Made by a program: the position numbers and the translations under genes. DNA of 64,000 nucleotides, from the NCBI GenBank assembly GCA_016714685.1, contig JADKCH010000002.1:252957-316956 (forward strand). The letters run 5' to 3'. The stretch is from Candidatus Geothrix odensensis. GTDB taxonomy: Bacteria > Acidobacteriota > Holophagae > Holophagales > Holophagaceae. Below the pieces are notes generated by a model. The model was not told where the DNA came from and made no database searches. It was given only the letters and a program-made list of their open reading frames with translations. Below, one piece after another: positions 37,821-46,808 of the stretch. Each line of letters starts with the position of its first letter. Position 1 is the first letter of the stretch.

Positions 37821-38597
37821 TTACTTCAGGAGGGTCACGTGGCCGGTCTTGGTGTGCTTGCCGGCCTGGGAGGCGCCCCAGGACCAGCTGAGCACCTCGA
37901 TGGTGCCGGGCTGCTCGTCGGCCACCACCTTGACGACGCAGCGCCCGCCCGGGGTGTCGGGCAGCTGCTGACCCTCGGCCTGGGCGGCCCGCTCGGACGT
38001 GAAGCCGCCCTTGCCCTTGGCCAGATCCCAGTCCACCAGGCAGACCATGGGCTTGTGCATGCGCCTGCCGGTGGGCAGGCCGCTGGCGTGATCCCGGGGC
38101 GAGACGACCCCGCCCGACACCCCGGAACCGCCGGGCGCCTTTTCACCAAAAGTCGAGCCCTGGGTCTGCTTGGTGATGCTCAGATCCTGCACGTTCACCT
38201 TGCCGGCCCCACCACCTGATCCGGGCGAGGCCGGTGCGGCCCCCGACGCAGTGCTACGGGTGATGCTCAGGTCCTGCACGCTGACCTTGCCGGCCCCGCC
38301 CCCCGTGCTCAGCGAGCTGCCGCCAGCTCCCCGGCCCTCGATGATGATGTCGGAGCGGCCATCTCCGTCCAGGTCCGCCAGGGAGACGGAACGGCCATCG
38401 GCGCTGGTGATCACGACCTGGTACTCGCCGGGGGGCACGTTCGTGAAGCGCACGCAGCCATTGGAATCCGCCTGGGCGGAGGCCACCGTGGCCCCTGCCC
38501 GGGTCTGGAGGGTGGCCCGGGAGATGTGCTTGCCCTCGGCCGCCTGGAGGGAGAGACCCAGCATCAGTGCACTTGCAACCACGTAGGACCGCTTCAT
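37821..38597 (-). CDS. Exported protein with rearranged Hcp (type VI tube) signatures
   Basis: A 258-residue protein, ATG 38597 behind a strong AAGGAGG. Signal peptide (about 1-20); a small carboxypeptidase-regulatory/SpaA-like beta domain (about 27-70, VRFTNVPPGEYQVVI); a calcium-loop-like DLDGDGRSD (76-84). Then GGGAGKVSVQDLSIT (99-113) and GGGAGKVNVQDLSIT (129-143), and near the end EVLSWSWGASQAG (234-246). In Hcp proteins SWSWG...SQSG comes first and GGGGGAGKVNVQDLSFTK follows directly; here the order is reversed and the second motif is doubled. No type VI genes are nearby. Function unknown. Confidence 0.75.
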   Translation of the reverse strand: MKRSYVVASALMLGLSLQAAEGKHISRATLQTRAGATVASAQADSNGCVRFTNVPPGEYQVVITSADGRSVSLADLDGDGRSDIIIEGRGAGGSSLSTGGGAGKVSVQDLSITRSTASGAAPASPGSGGGAGKVNVQDLSITKQTQGSTFGEKAPGGSGVSGGVVSPRDHASGLPTGRRMHKPMVCLVDWDLAKGKGGFTSERAAQAEGQQLPDTPGGRCVVKVVADEQPGTIEVLSWSWGASQAGKHTKTGHVTLLK

Positions 38598-38773
38598 GGA
38601 CACCTCCTTAGGGTGATGGGGGAGATAGGCCAAACAGTCTACAGGGCTTGATCGTGATTTGAAAAAATAGTCCAAAACACTAATTTTAGATTTAATGAAA
38701 CCGACCATGGCCGGTCCTGTCCCCGGCAGGCCGTGGGCCGGAATTCCGGCGGGCCCGACGGTGGCGGAGATGC

Positions 38774-38935
38774 TCAGCCCAGCAGTTTCTCGCCGTAGGC
38801 CTTCTCCAGCAGCTTGCGGGCGTCCACGCAGATGGGGCAGTGGCAGATGGACCGCGAGGCGGACTTGGCGTGTTCCATCAGGAAGCGCCGCACCAGGGCG
38901 ATGAGCTTCGCGTTCGAGATGGGATCAGGGGACAC
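38774..38935 (-). CDS. Small CHCPIC protein, hypothetical
   Basis: A possible 53-residue protein from GTG 38935, with FLMEHAKSASRSICHCPICV and a Lys/Glu-rich tail. The sequence reads like a real small protein with a potential C-H-C-X2-C metal site, but the start lacks a clear ribosome-binding site and could be an internal ATG. The upstream extension to 39121 overlaps the start of the Sel1 gene and looks noncoding. Confidence 0.4.
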   Translation of the reverse strand: MSPDPISNAKLIALVRRFLMEHAKSASRSICHCPICVDARKLLEKAYGEKLLG

Positions 38936-39119
38936 GGAGGCTCCACGGCTCGGGCCACCCGCCCGAGGACAGTCCTGCTGACGATACCCGCCCAGGAGGC
39001 AGGGGGTGCCGATGGCGGTCACAATTCGCAGGAAGAATGCCAGAACCCAGAGGCGCTTCCGGGTTCGGGCACGGGGCCCCGGGGGCCTGCGCGTACACTG
39101 ATCGCTTCCCGGGTGCGCC

Positions 39120-39605
39120 ATGGACCGATCGCCTCAACTGCTCCTTGGGTGCTGCCTCCTGGCCCTGCCGCTGGCTGGGCACCCAGGGCCCCTGGCCGCC
39201 TGCGGCGATCATGGCCTGGGGACCGACCTGGGGGTGCTGCGCGCCAAGGCCCAGGCCGGAGACGCCGCCGCCCAGTTCGAGCTGGGAGACCGCTGTTACT
39301 TCGGCCGGAGCGTTCCCCGGAACCACGCGGAATCGGCGCGGTGGTACCAGCTGGCCGCGGAGCAGGGCCATGCTGGCGCCCAGGTGAACCTGGGGAATGC
39401 CTACCTTCGGGGGGAGGGTCTGACCCGCAATCCGGCCGAGGGCTACGTGTGGTCTGCGCTGGCTGCCGAGCAGGGACAGGCTGGAGCGGCGACGAACCGC
39501 GACCTGGCGGCGAAGAGACTAACGCCCCTGGAGCTCCGGGAGGCCCAGGGCCGCGTGCGGAGGCTGGCGGGAGAGCTCCGGAGGCGGAAGGGGCTGCCGG
39601 GCTGA
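39120..39605 (+). CDS. Exported Sel1-repeat protein
   Basis: A 161-residue protein with signal peptide (LLLGCCLLALPLAGHPG) and Sel1-like repeats: AKAQAGDAAAQFELGDRCYF, NHAESARWYQLAAEQGHAGA, then AQVNLGNAYLRGEGLTRNPA and AEGYVWSALAAEQGQAGAA. Sel1 repeats form alpha/alpha solenoids that scaffold protein interactions, often in the periplasm. The C-terminus is a charged helix. No partner is evident nearby. Confidence 0.85.
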   Translation: MDRSPQLLLGCCLLALPLAGHPGPLAACGDHGLGTDLGVLRAKAQAGDAAAQFELGDRCYFGRSVPRNHAESARWYQLAAEQGHAGAQVNLGNAYLRGEGLTRNPAEGYVWSALAAEQGQAGAATNRDLAAKRLTPLELREAQGRVRRLAGELRRRKGLPG

Positions 39606-39661
39606 GGCCCCTTCAAAGGTTGGCCGCTCTCGGTACCCGGCATCCAGGCGAAGGCTTGATC

Positions 39662-39683
39662 GGCCGCAGCAAAGCCTGCGGCC
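39662..39683 (+). terminator. Hairpin after the Sel1 gene
   Basis: Perfect 8-bp stem GGCCGCAG/CTGCGGCC with a six-base loop, 57 bp past the Sel1 stop. No T tract follows, so termination is possible but not certain. Confidence 0.45.
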
Positions 39684-39773
39684 TCGATCTCCTAACCTCG
39701 GCGCTGAACCTCAGGTCAAGGTTTATCATGGGGGCCTTCCTGCAACAGGCCCCAGCCCCCCGGAGGTTCCCCG

Positions 39774-40250
39774 ATGGATGCCACCGTCTCGTTCGTCCTC
39801 AACGGCAAGGCCGTCACCGTCAACAGCCCTCGAGACCGCATGCTGGTCTGGGTCCTGCGGGATGAACTGGGCCTCACCGGCACCAAGGTCGGCTGCGAGG
39901 CCGGGCTCTGCGGGGCCTGCACCGTGCTCGTGGACCACGAGGCCGTGCCCTCCTGCTCCACGACGCTGGGCGATGTGGCCGGGAAGGCAGTGCTCACCAT
40001 CGAGGGCCTGGCCCCGAATGGGCAGCTGAACGCCGTCCAGAAGGCCTTCCAGGAACACCACGCCTTCCAGTGCGGGTTCTGCACCTCCGGGATGATCATG
40101 GCCGCCTGGGCCTTCCTTAAGAAAAAGCCCAAGGCCACCAGATCCGAGGTCGTCGAGGCCATGGAGGGGAACCTCTGCCGCTGCGGGGCCCATGTGAGGA
40201 TCCTGGACGCGGTCGAATCGGCGGGCAAGGCCATGGGAGGTGTGCGATGA
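39774..40250 (+). CDS. [2Fe-2S] subunit of molybdenum hydroxylase, IorA-like
   Basis: A 158-residue small subunit of xanthine-oxidase-family enzymes. The plant-type [2Fe-2S] site is CEAGLCGACTVLVD with the following Cys at PSC (about 63); the second cluster is CGFCTSGMIM and CRCGAH, both in the helical C-terminal domain. GGAGG precedes ATG 39774. It overlaps the large-subunit gene by 4 nt. Electrons pass from the molybdenum site through both clusters to an acceptor, probably a cytochrome, because no FAD subunit is present. Confidence 0.9.
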   Translation: MDATVSFVLNGKAVTVNSPRDRMLVWVLRDELGLTGTKVGCEAGLCGACTVLVDHEAVPSCSTTLGDVAGKAVLTIEGLAPNGQLNAVQKAFQEHHAFQCGFCTSGMIMAAWAFLKKKPKATRSEVVEAMEGNLCRCGAHVRILDAVESAGKAMGGVR

Positions 40251-42343
40251 GGCGCCGGGACTTCCTCCAGGGCGTCGCTGCGGGTGCGCTCACCTTCTTC
40301 TTCACGACCCCCGTCGGCTCGGCGCCCATCGAGCCGACCCGGCCCGGTGCCTACCCCCAGGATTTCAACGCCTACCTGAAGATCTCAGCCGATGGCCGCG
40401 TGGGCTGCTTCGTGGGGAAGACCGAACTGGGGCAGGGGGCCATGACGGTGTTGGCCATGCTCGTCGCCGAAGAGCTGGAGCTGGATCCGGCCCAGGTGGA
40501 CATGCTCCTGGGCGACACGGACCTCTGCCCCTGGGACATGCCCACCGGCGGTTCCCTCACCATGTGGCACACGGCCCCCGTTCTGCGGGGCGCCGCCGCG
40601 GAGGCGCGGGCGGTGCTCCTGGGCATGGCGTCCAAGGCCCTGGGCGCCCCGGCCGCCGACCTGGCCCTGAAGGACGGCGCCATCTGGGTGAAGGCGGCCC
40701 CCAAGCGCCGCACCACCTTCGGCGAGTTGGTGAAGGGCCGGAAGATGGAGCGCCACCTGGGCAAGGTCAAGCCCAAGCCCCTCTCCGAATGCACCGTGAT
40801 CGGGGGCCGCGTCCCCCGCAAGGACGCCCTCGCCAAGATCACCGGCGCGGCCTTGTACGCCGGCGACCTGCGCCTTCCCGGAACCCTTCACGCCTGCCTC
40901 CTGCGGCCCCCGGCCCACGGCCTGAACCTGGCCACCGCGGACACGGCGGCCGCGGAGCGCATTCCTGGCGTCCGCATCGTGCGGGACGGCACCCTCCTGG
41001 CCGTGCTGCACCCCCAGCCCGACACCGCCCGCAAGGCCCTCGCCCTCGTGAAGGGCACCTTCGAGGGGACCGAACCCGACGTGGACGATGTCCGCATCTA
41101 CCAGTACCTCGTGGACAAGGCGGCGCCCGGGCAGCGCGTGGTGATCTCCCGCGGCGACCTGGCCGCCGGCGAGAAGCGGGCTGCCACGGTGGTGGAGGGG
41201 GAATACCGCAACGCCTACGAAAGCCACGCCACCCTCGAGCCCCACACCTCCGTCGCCAAATGGGAGGAGGGCCGCATGACCGTCTGGGCCTCCACCCAGG
41301 CGCCCTTCCTCTTCCGCGATGCCGTGGCCGAGGCCCTCAAGCTGGGCCCGGACAAGGTCCGCATCATCGCCCAGTTCGTGGGGGGCGGTTTTGGCGGCAA
41401 GCTCGCAGCCACCGGGGCGGTCGAGGCCGCCCGCATCGCCCGTCAGGTCCCCGGCGTGCCCATCCAGGTGGCCTGGAACCGGGAGGAGGATCTCTTCCTG
41501 GACGGCTACCGGCCGGCCGCCGTGGTGAAGCTCCGCTCCGGCCTGGACGCCGGGCGCGGGGCCATCACCTTCTGGGACAGCACCGTGGCGGGTGTCTCCC
41601 AGGGCGAGGCCGAGCTCCCCTACGACATGCAGACGAACCGGTATCAGGCCCCGGCCGTCCCCAACCTCCATCCCCTCAAAGTCGGCGCCTGGCGCGCCCC
41701 CAACGCCCACACCAACGCCTTCGCCCGGGAAAGCCAGCTGGATGCCCTGGCGGCCAAGGCCGGCCTGGATCCCGTGACCCTGCGCCGTCGCCTCATCACC
41801 GATGCCCGGCTCCTGCGCCTCCTGGACCTGGCCGTGGAGACCTTCGGCTGGGAGCCCGCCCCCGGACCCACGGGCCGGGGCATCGGCCTGGCCTGCGGCG
41901 CCTGGCGTCAGGGCCTCGTGGTGGCCGTGGCCCAGGTGACCGTGGACAAGGCCACCGGGAAGGTCCGGACGGAGCGCTTCCTCGAGGCCGTGGATGTGGG
42001 TCTCGTGGTGAATCCCGACGGGGCCCGCCAGCAGGTGGAGGGCGCCATCACCATGTGCATCGGACAGGCCCTCAGCGAGGAGATCCACTTCAAGGGCGGC
42101 CGCATCCTCGACAAGAACTTCGACACCTACCTCCTGCCCCGCTTCTCCGCGATCCCCCGCATCCAGGTCGTCTTCGCGGACAACGCCACCGCCGTCACCC
42201 AGGGCATCGGTGAGCCCCCCGTGGTGCCGGTGGCCGCGGCCCTGGCCAACGCCGTCTTCGATGCCACCGGCGCACGGGTCACCCACGTGCCCTTCACTCC
42301 CGAACGGGTCCTCGAGGCCCTGAAGTCGTTGCCTGCGAAGTAG
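40247..42343 (+). CDS. Molybdopterin-binding subunit of aldehyde/isoquinoline oxidoreductase, IorB-like
   Basis: A 698-residue large subunit with a twin-arginine-type start (MRRRDFLQGVAAGALTFF), so it is exported folded to the periplasm. Molybdenum cofactor segments visible are GKTELGQGAMTVLAM, TGGSLTMW, VGGGFGGK and GIGEPPVVP with the catalytic Glu region near the end. This two-subunit arrangement without a FAD subunit is typical of isoquinoline 1-oxidoreductase and related aldehyde or nicotine-type enzymes. Substrate unknown. The [2Fe-2S] partner is directly upstream. Confidence 0.88.
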   Translation: MRRRDFLQGVAAGALTFFFTTPVGSAPIEPTRPGAYPQDFNAYLKISADGRVGCFVGKTELGQGAMTVLAMLVAEELELDPAQVDMLLGDTDLCPWDMPTGGSLTMWHTAPVLRGAAAEARAVLLGMASKALGAPAADLALKDGAIWVKAAPKRRTTFGELVKGRKMERHLGKVKPKPLSECTVIGGRVPRKDALAKITGAALYAGDLRLPGTLHACLLRPPAHGLNLATADTAAAERIPGVRIVRDGTLLAVLHPQPDTARKALALVKGTFEGTEPDVDDVRIYQYLVDKAAPGQRVVISRGDLAAGEKRAATVVEGEYRNAYESHATLEPHTSVAKWEEGRMTVWASTQAPFLFRDAVAEALKLGPDKVRIIAQFVGGGFGGKLAATGAVEAARIARQVPGVPIQVAWNREEDLFLDGYRPAAVVKLRSGLDAGRGAITFWDSTVAGVSQGEAELPYDMQTNRYQAPAVPNLHPLKVGAWRAPNAHTNAFARESQLDALAAKAGLDPVTLRRRLITDARLLRLLDLAVETFGWEPAPGPTGRGIGLACGAWRQGLVVAVAQVTVDKATGKVRTERFLEAVDVGLVVNPDGARQQVEGAITMCIGQALSEEIHFKGGRILDKNFDTYLLPRFSAIPRIQVVFADNATAVTQGIGEPPVVPVAAALANAVFDATGARVTHVPFTPERVLEALKSLPAK

Positions 42344-42480
42344 CCTGGTCCGACAGGATGGCAACAATCATCGGTCTCGCCAGCACCCACCCCGGCAACT
42401 CCAGCACCAGGTCAGCACCCCCCCAGCGCCAGATCGAGCCGGTGGCCTGGAGGCATCGCTTGTGCAGCTCGAGCCCCGTG

Positions 42481-42780
42481 CTCGGCGCCTACCCACCTGG
42501 GCGCGGACTCGAACGCACCCGGCTTCCGCCGCCCCCCGGCCCGGGGGCGGCCGCCCCCGGGCGCCCCCCGGGGGGGGGGGGCCCTCGGGCGGCCCCCGGC
42601 TTCGCCGGCGGCCTTGCTCCGACAGCGCCCGGTCCTCCGGAAGGTCCGCCGTTCCCCGTACTCGGCGCCTACCCACCTGGGCGCGGACTCGAACGCACCC
42701 GGCTTCGCCGTTTGCCGGCCTTGCTCCGACAGCGCCCCGCGCTGTCTCCACAAGTCCACTCGAAGGTTCGAATCTCTTGC
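42481..42780 (-). repeat. tRNA-Pro-linked repeat with 180-bp period and a G12 run
   Basis: The same 40-plus bases (CTCGGCGCCTACCCACCTGG onward, with GGACTCGAACGCACCCGGC) recur at 42481 and 42661, exactly 180 bp apart. Between them is an extreme GC block containing twelve consecutive G at 42570-42581. After the second copy comes GCCGGCCTTGCTCCGACAGCG, then the box at 42735-42760 (on the minus strand reads AGTGGACTTGTGGAGACAGC), then an inverted T-arm (GAAGGTTCGAATCTC). These features recur at the other two tRNA loci. No coding content is supported. Confidence 0.75.
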
Positions 42781-42787
42781 TTGGTTC

Positions 42788-42898
<111 letters not shown>

Positions 42899-42916
42899 AT
42901 GGAACCAGTCTAACCG

Positions 42917-44054
42917 CTACTTGCCGCTGATGGAGACGGCACGGAGGTTCAGTCCGGCGCGCTGGAGGTCGAAGATCTTGGTGGCGAGGTTCAGGAGGAG
43001 CTGGGTCTCCATGTCCTCGCGGCCGCGCTTGGTGGCGCCGGCGGGGGGAATGGCGGCGATGTCGGCGGCGGTGCGGCCCTTGGACCAGGCCAGATCCATG
43101 GCGAAGGACACCTTCTTGTCCTGGCTGGCCAGCTCGCCGGCCACGTTGGACATGCGGCCATCGCCGCCGTAGCCCACCCGCAGCCAGCCCGGGCCTTCAA
43201 AGCCGCGGCTGCTGTTGTTGATGTTCACCGAATTGAGCCGGTTGTTGGCACCGTAGGTGAAGTCCATGCGGGTCTGCACGCCCTGCTCGTCGTTGCGGAA
43301 GTCCAGGCGCACGGGCAGCTTGGTGGTCTTGTCCACGGCCACCTCGAGCTTGCCGCGCTTCCAGAAGCCCAGGCTCTGGGCCAGGCTCTGCTCGCGCTTC
43401 TTCGCGTCCCAGCCCTTGGTGGGGGCGTTGAAGGTCAGGCGCTGGACCGTGTGGCCGTTCAGGCTCTCCTCGCCGGCCAGGCCAGCCTGGAAGGTGGGTG
43501 CGTCCACGTAGACGGCCTTGATGTCGTTCAGGGTCTGGCGGAACCAGGCCATGTAGGTGAGCGGCGCGTCGGAGGGGGGCAGGTCCACGCGGGTGGTGTA
43601 GGCGTTCTGCTCCTTGCTGTAGATGAAGCCGCGGTTGCCGCGCCGCGTGTAGAGGATCGTCCCGAAGTCGCCGGCCAGGTCGGTCTTGAAGTCGCCGTTG
43701 GCGAAGTAGGTGCCCTTGACGCGGAGGTTGGCCTGGCCGCCCTGGCTGTTGCCCTTCACCCGCGCCCTGGCTGGCCGTGTCCACCTTCTGGTTGACCAGG
43801 GCGCCGCTGAGGGCGATGCCCAGGGTGCCCTGCATGTCCACGGAGGTCATGCCCTGGTAGGGCTGGCCGAACCAGCCGGCATCCACGGCATCCAGGGTCT
43901 GCAGCAGGGCCTTGCGGGCGGCCTCGGCTTCCGGGGTGGGCTTCGCGGGCGTCGCCTTGGGCGCGGGCTTGGCCGCCTTGGGCGCGGCCTTGGAGGGCGC
44001 CTGGGCGGGCAGGAGGCTGGCGGCGAGCAGGAGGGGGAGGAGGGCAGGGCGCAT
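42917..44054 (-). CDS. Exported hypothetical protein, frameshifted
   Basis: Two frames together read as one protein of about 378 residues. The first (from ATG 44054) gives signal peptide MRPALLPLLLAASLLPAQAP, an Ala/Lys/Pro-rich linker and a beginning domain (GWFGQPYQGMTSVDMQGTLG, ...LVNQKVDTASQG). The second, from about 43755 down, continues VKGNSQGGQANLRVKG and a beta-rich domain with WDAKKREQSLAQSLGFW. Deleting one base in the run near 43759-43762 joins them. The second part vaguely resembles lipoprotein-carrier-like outer-membrane folds. No named function. Confidence 0.6.
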
Positions 44055-44070
44055 GAAGACCTCGATGGGA

Positions 44071-44475
44071 CTATCGATGAGGATGTCTGGGGGCGGACTT
44101 ATGTTCCGGGCGCTCCTTGGCGAAGCAGGCCCGGCAGAGGGCCTTGGCCGGGTCCTCGGGGATGAAGGGCAGGTACTCCTGGGCGCCGCAGGCGGCGCAG
44201 GTGATGTGGGTGAGGATGCGGGCGGCATCCTTGCCGCCCTTGCGCTTGTAGACGAAGGAGCGCCGGTAGCAGTCGGGGCAGAGGTAGAACTTCTGGCCCG
44301 ACTCGACCCGGAAGTGCATCCCGCACTCGGCGCAGATCTTCTCCCGGGGGGCCTTGGGATCCGGCGGCGCCACCGGGACCCGCTTGGTCAGCAGGACGGG
44401 CGTGGGTTTCGAGGCCGGCTCCGGCTGCGCAGCCCCGGAGTCAGGGTCCTTCGAGGGTTTGGGCCCTTTGATCAT
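44071..44475 (-). CDS. Zinc-ribbon protein with CXXC pairs
   Basis: A 134-residue protein with four CXXC pairs: CAEC, CPDC, CAAC and CRAC, the last three arranged like the CXXC-X17-CXXC zinc-ribbon type. The N-terminus is a flexible Pro/Lys-rich stretch. It lies 16 bp upstream of the exported protein on the same strand. Such proteins may bind nucleic acid or protein partners; no specific role can be given. Confidence 0.7.
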   Translation of the reverse strand: MIKGPKPSKDPDSGAAQPEPASKPTPVLLTKRVPVAPPDPKAPREKICAECGMHFRVESGQKFYLCPDCYRRSFVYKRKGGKDAARILTHITCAACGAQEYLPFIPEDPAKALCRACFAKERPEHKSAPRHPHR

Positions 44476-44578
44476 CAGTATGGGTTTCCAAGTGCGGCCG
44501 GGGCCGAAGGATCAGGGTACCCCATCCGGCGCCGGGCGGCGAGTTCCAGTCCCGCCTGGGAGGTGCCATCCTGGGCGC

Positions 44579-45517
44579 ATGCCCCTCCCGCCCGACCTCC
44601 TGGAACCCCTGCGCCGCGGGGAGCACCGGGCCCTGGGCCGGGCCATCTCCTGGATGGAAAACGGCCACCCCGGCGCCCGGGAGCTCATGGCCCGGATCTG
44701 GCCCCACTTGGGCCGGGCGGCCGTGATCGGCATCACCGGTTCCCCCGGCGCCGGGAAGAGCACCCTCACGGACCAGCTGGCGCGAGCGTTGCGGGCCCAG
44801 GGCCAGAAGGTGGGCATCCTGGCCGTGGACCCCACCTCGCCCTTCAGCGGCGGCGCCATCCTGGGTGACCGCATCCGCATGCAGCGCATCGCGGCCGATC
44901 CCGGCATCTTCATCCGCAGCATGGCCACGCGGGGCGCCCTGGGCGGCCTGGCCCGGGCCACCCAGGACGCCATCGACCTGCTGGATGCGGCGGGCTTCGA
45001 CACCGTGCTCGTGGAGACCGTGGGCGTGGGCCAGGACGAGGTGGATGTGGTGGCCTGCGTCCAGACCTGCTGCGTGGTGCTGGTGCCCGGCATGGGCGAC
45101 GAGATCCAGGCCATCAAGGCCGGGATCATGGAAGTGGCCGATCTCTTCGTCATCAACAAGGCCGACCGCGAGGGCGCCGACCAGGTGGAGCGGGAAATCG
45201 AAGCCATGAAGTCCCTGGCCATGAGCCAGGGCTGGGATCCGCCGGTGCTCCGCACCGTGGCCCAACAGGGGGAGGGTGTGTCCGAGCTCCTGGCCCAGGT
45301 GGGAGAGCACGGCCACTGGCTGCGGGCGCACGGGGGCCTGGCCCGGAAGGCCCGGGAGCGGGCCCGGCTGCGCTTCGAGTCGCTGCTGGCCGAGGAGGCG
45401 GTGCGCCGCGCCAAGGCCCAGGCCGGGCCGGATCGGGTGGAAGCCGCCCTCCGGGGCATCGCCGACCACACGCTCGATCCCTACACCGCCGTCCGGGGCA
45501 TCCTGGGCGAAGCTTGA
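44579..45517 (+). CDS. meaB: MeaB-type GTPase, chaperone of methylmalonyl-CoA mutase
   Basis: A 312-residue G protein. P-loop GITGSPGAGKSTL, switch regions VDPTSPFSGGAILGDRIRM and MATRGALGG, DTVLVETVGVGQDEVDV, and the NKAD specificity motif are those of MeaB/ArgK. MeaB loads and protects adenosylcobalamin in methylmalonyl-CoA mutase. No mutase gene is adjacent. Start ATG 44579 gives the standard N-terminal length; the mutase is expected elsewhere in the genome. Confidence 0.9.
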   Translation: MPLPPDLLEPLRRGEHRALGRAISWMENGHPGARELMARIWPHLGRAAVIGITGSPGAGKSTLTDQLARALRAQGQKVGILAVDPTSPFSGGAILGDRIRMQRIAADPGIFIRSMATRGALGGLARATQDAIDLLDAAGFDTVLVETVGVGQDEVDVVACVQTCCVVLVPGMGDEIQAIKAGIMEVADLFVINKADREGADQVEREIEAMKSLAMSQGWDPPVLRTVAQQGEGVSELLAQVGEHGHWLRAHGGLARKARERARLRFESLLAEEAVRRAKAQAGPDRVEAALRGIADHTLDPYTAVRGILGEA

Positions 45518-45546
45518 GTCTGGCGGCCAGGGCCCGATAGGGCGGC

Positions 45547-46721
45547 ATGGCAGCCCGCAACCTCAACAAGGACCAGCCCGAGGCCGTCCGCATGGTCTTC
45601 CAGCGGCTGTGCGAGGGCGAGGACGTGGTCCAGGTGCAGTTCGGGGAACTGCAAGGGGAGTTCAAGGTGCTGGCCGAGACGCCGGACCGGATCATCCTGG
45701 GCATCTCGGATCTGGAGCGGGGCCAGTGGCGCCTGAAGCCGGGGCCCGCCTCACCCTGAAAGTGCTGGACCGGGGCCTCCTCTTCGAGGCCGTGGTGGAT
45801 TTCCAGGGCCACGGCCGGCTCCACGGCGTCGAAGCCTGCCACGTGACCCTGCCCCGGCTCCTGCGGGCCGTGGATGCCCACCGCCTGGCGGACTTCGTGC
45901 CCGACCGGCCCATCCCCTGCTCCTTCTCGGACCAGCGCAACGACATCCAGGATGGGAAGGCCACGGCCTTCGGCGAGGACGGCCTGGAGCTGGCCCCGCC
46001 CCCGGGCACCAAAGTCCTGGGCGACATGCTGCGGCTCAACGCCGCCTCCACGGTGGAGGTGAAGCCCCCGGCGGGGGAGGGCATCGTTCTGGCCGTGAAG
46101 GTGGCCTACTTCGGCGAGAAGACCTGGGGGCTCCGCCTCGCGGATTCGGCCGACCGGATGGCCGTGAGCCGCTACCGCCAGTGGATGCTGGAGGCCCGCC
46201 ACGCCCAGGCCAACCGCGACCGCTCCCGCTTCAACCCCGGCGGCCTGGAATCCAGCCGGCTGACCGTCCGCAAGGAAGCCCCCAAGCCGACCGCGGCGCA
46301 GCTCCGGCTCCTGGTGGACCGCGACCCCCTGGTGCTGGTGCTGGGCGAGGGCGAAGCCTTCCCGGCGCGCCTGGGCGAGGCCATCGGCCGCAAGTTCGGG
46401 GTGGCCGCCTTCGACCCGGGGCCGGGGCCCCTGCGTCCCGCCCTCCGGGACCTGGGCGTGGACGAACAGGGCTGGGGGCGAGTCCGCCTGGTGCTGATCC
46501 ACCAAAAGCTGCGGGCGGGCACGGCCATGGAGCGCTGCCGCCGCCTGGTCCAGGACGAGGCCTGCCCCCTGCCCGTGCTGCTCGCCGGCACCGATGAGGA
46601 CGCCGACCTGAAGCGCAACCGCGCCGTGGCGGCCGGAGCCGTGGACTACCTGGTGATGGAGCCCTTCCAGATCCTCACCGTCCTCAGAACCCTGGACCAG
46701 ACCCTCAAGATGTTCCTTTGA
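45547..46721 (+). CDS. YcgR-like PilZ-type protein with receiver-like C-terminus, frameshifted
   Basis: The first 65 residues (KDQPEAVRMVFQRLCEGEDV) and the following frame (KVLDRGLLFEAVVDFQGHGR to the stop at 46721) join if one G is removed from the run 45741-45744. The combined 390 residues resemble a flagellar-brake (YcgR/PilZ-like) N-terminal region and end with a receiver-like segment (VLVLGEGEAF...VLLAGTDEDADLKRNRAVAAGAVDYLV). The canonical Asp phosphosite is not obvious. A chemoreceptor follows 87 bp downstream, consistent with a motility or signalling role. Frameshift may be a sequencing error. Confidence 0.6.
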
Positions 46722-46808
46722 GGGCCTAGGCACTCGAACTCAGGACGGGATCCTCCGATTCCGATGCAGGGGGTTGTCCCCATCGTGTCCGCCCCAAGGG
46801 AGTCCCGA

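Noticed and set aside
37821..38597. A genuine type VI secretion Hcp gene
   Set aside because: Signal peptide, reordered motifs and absence of any other type VI gene nearby.
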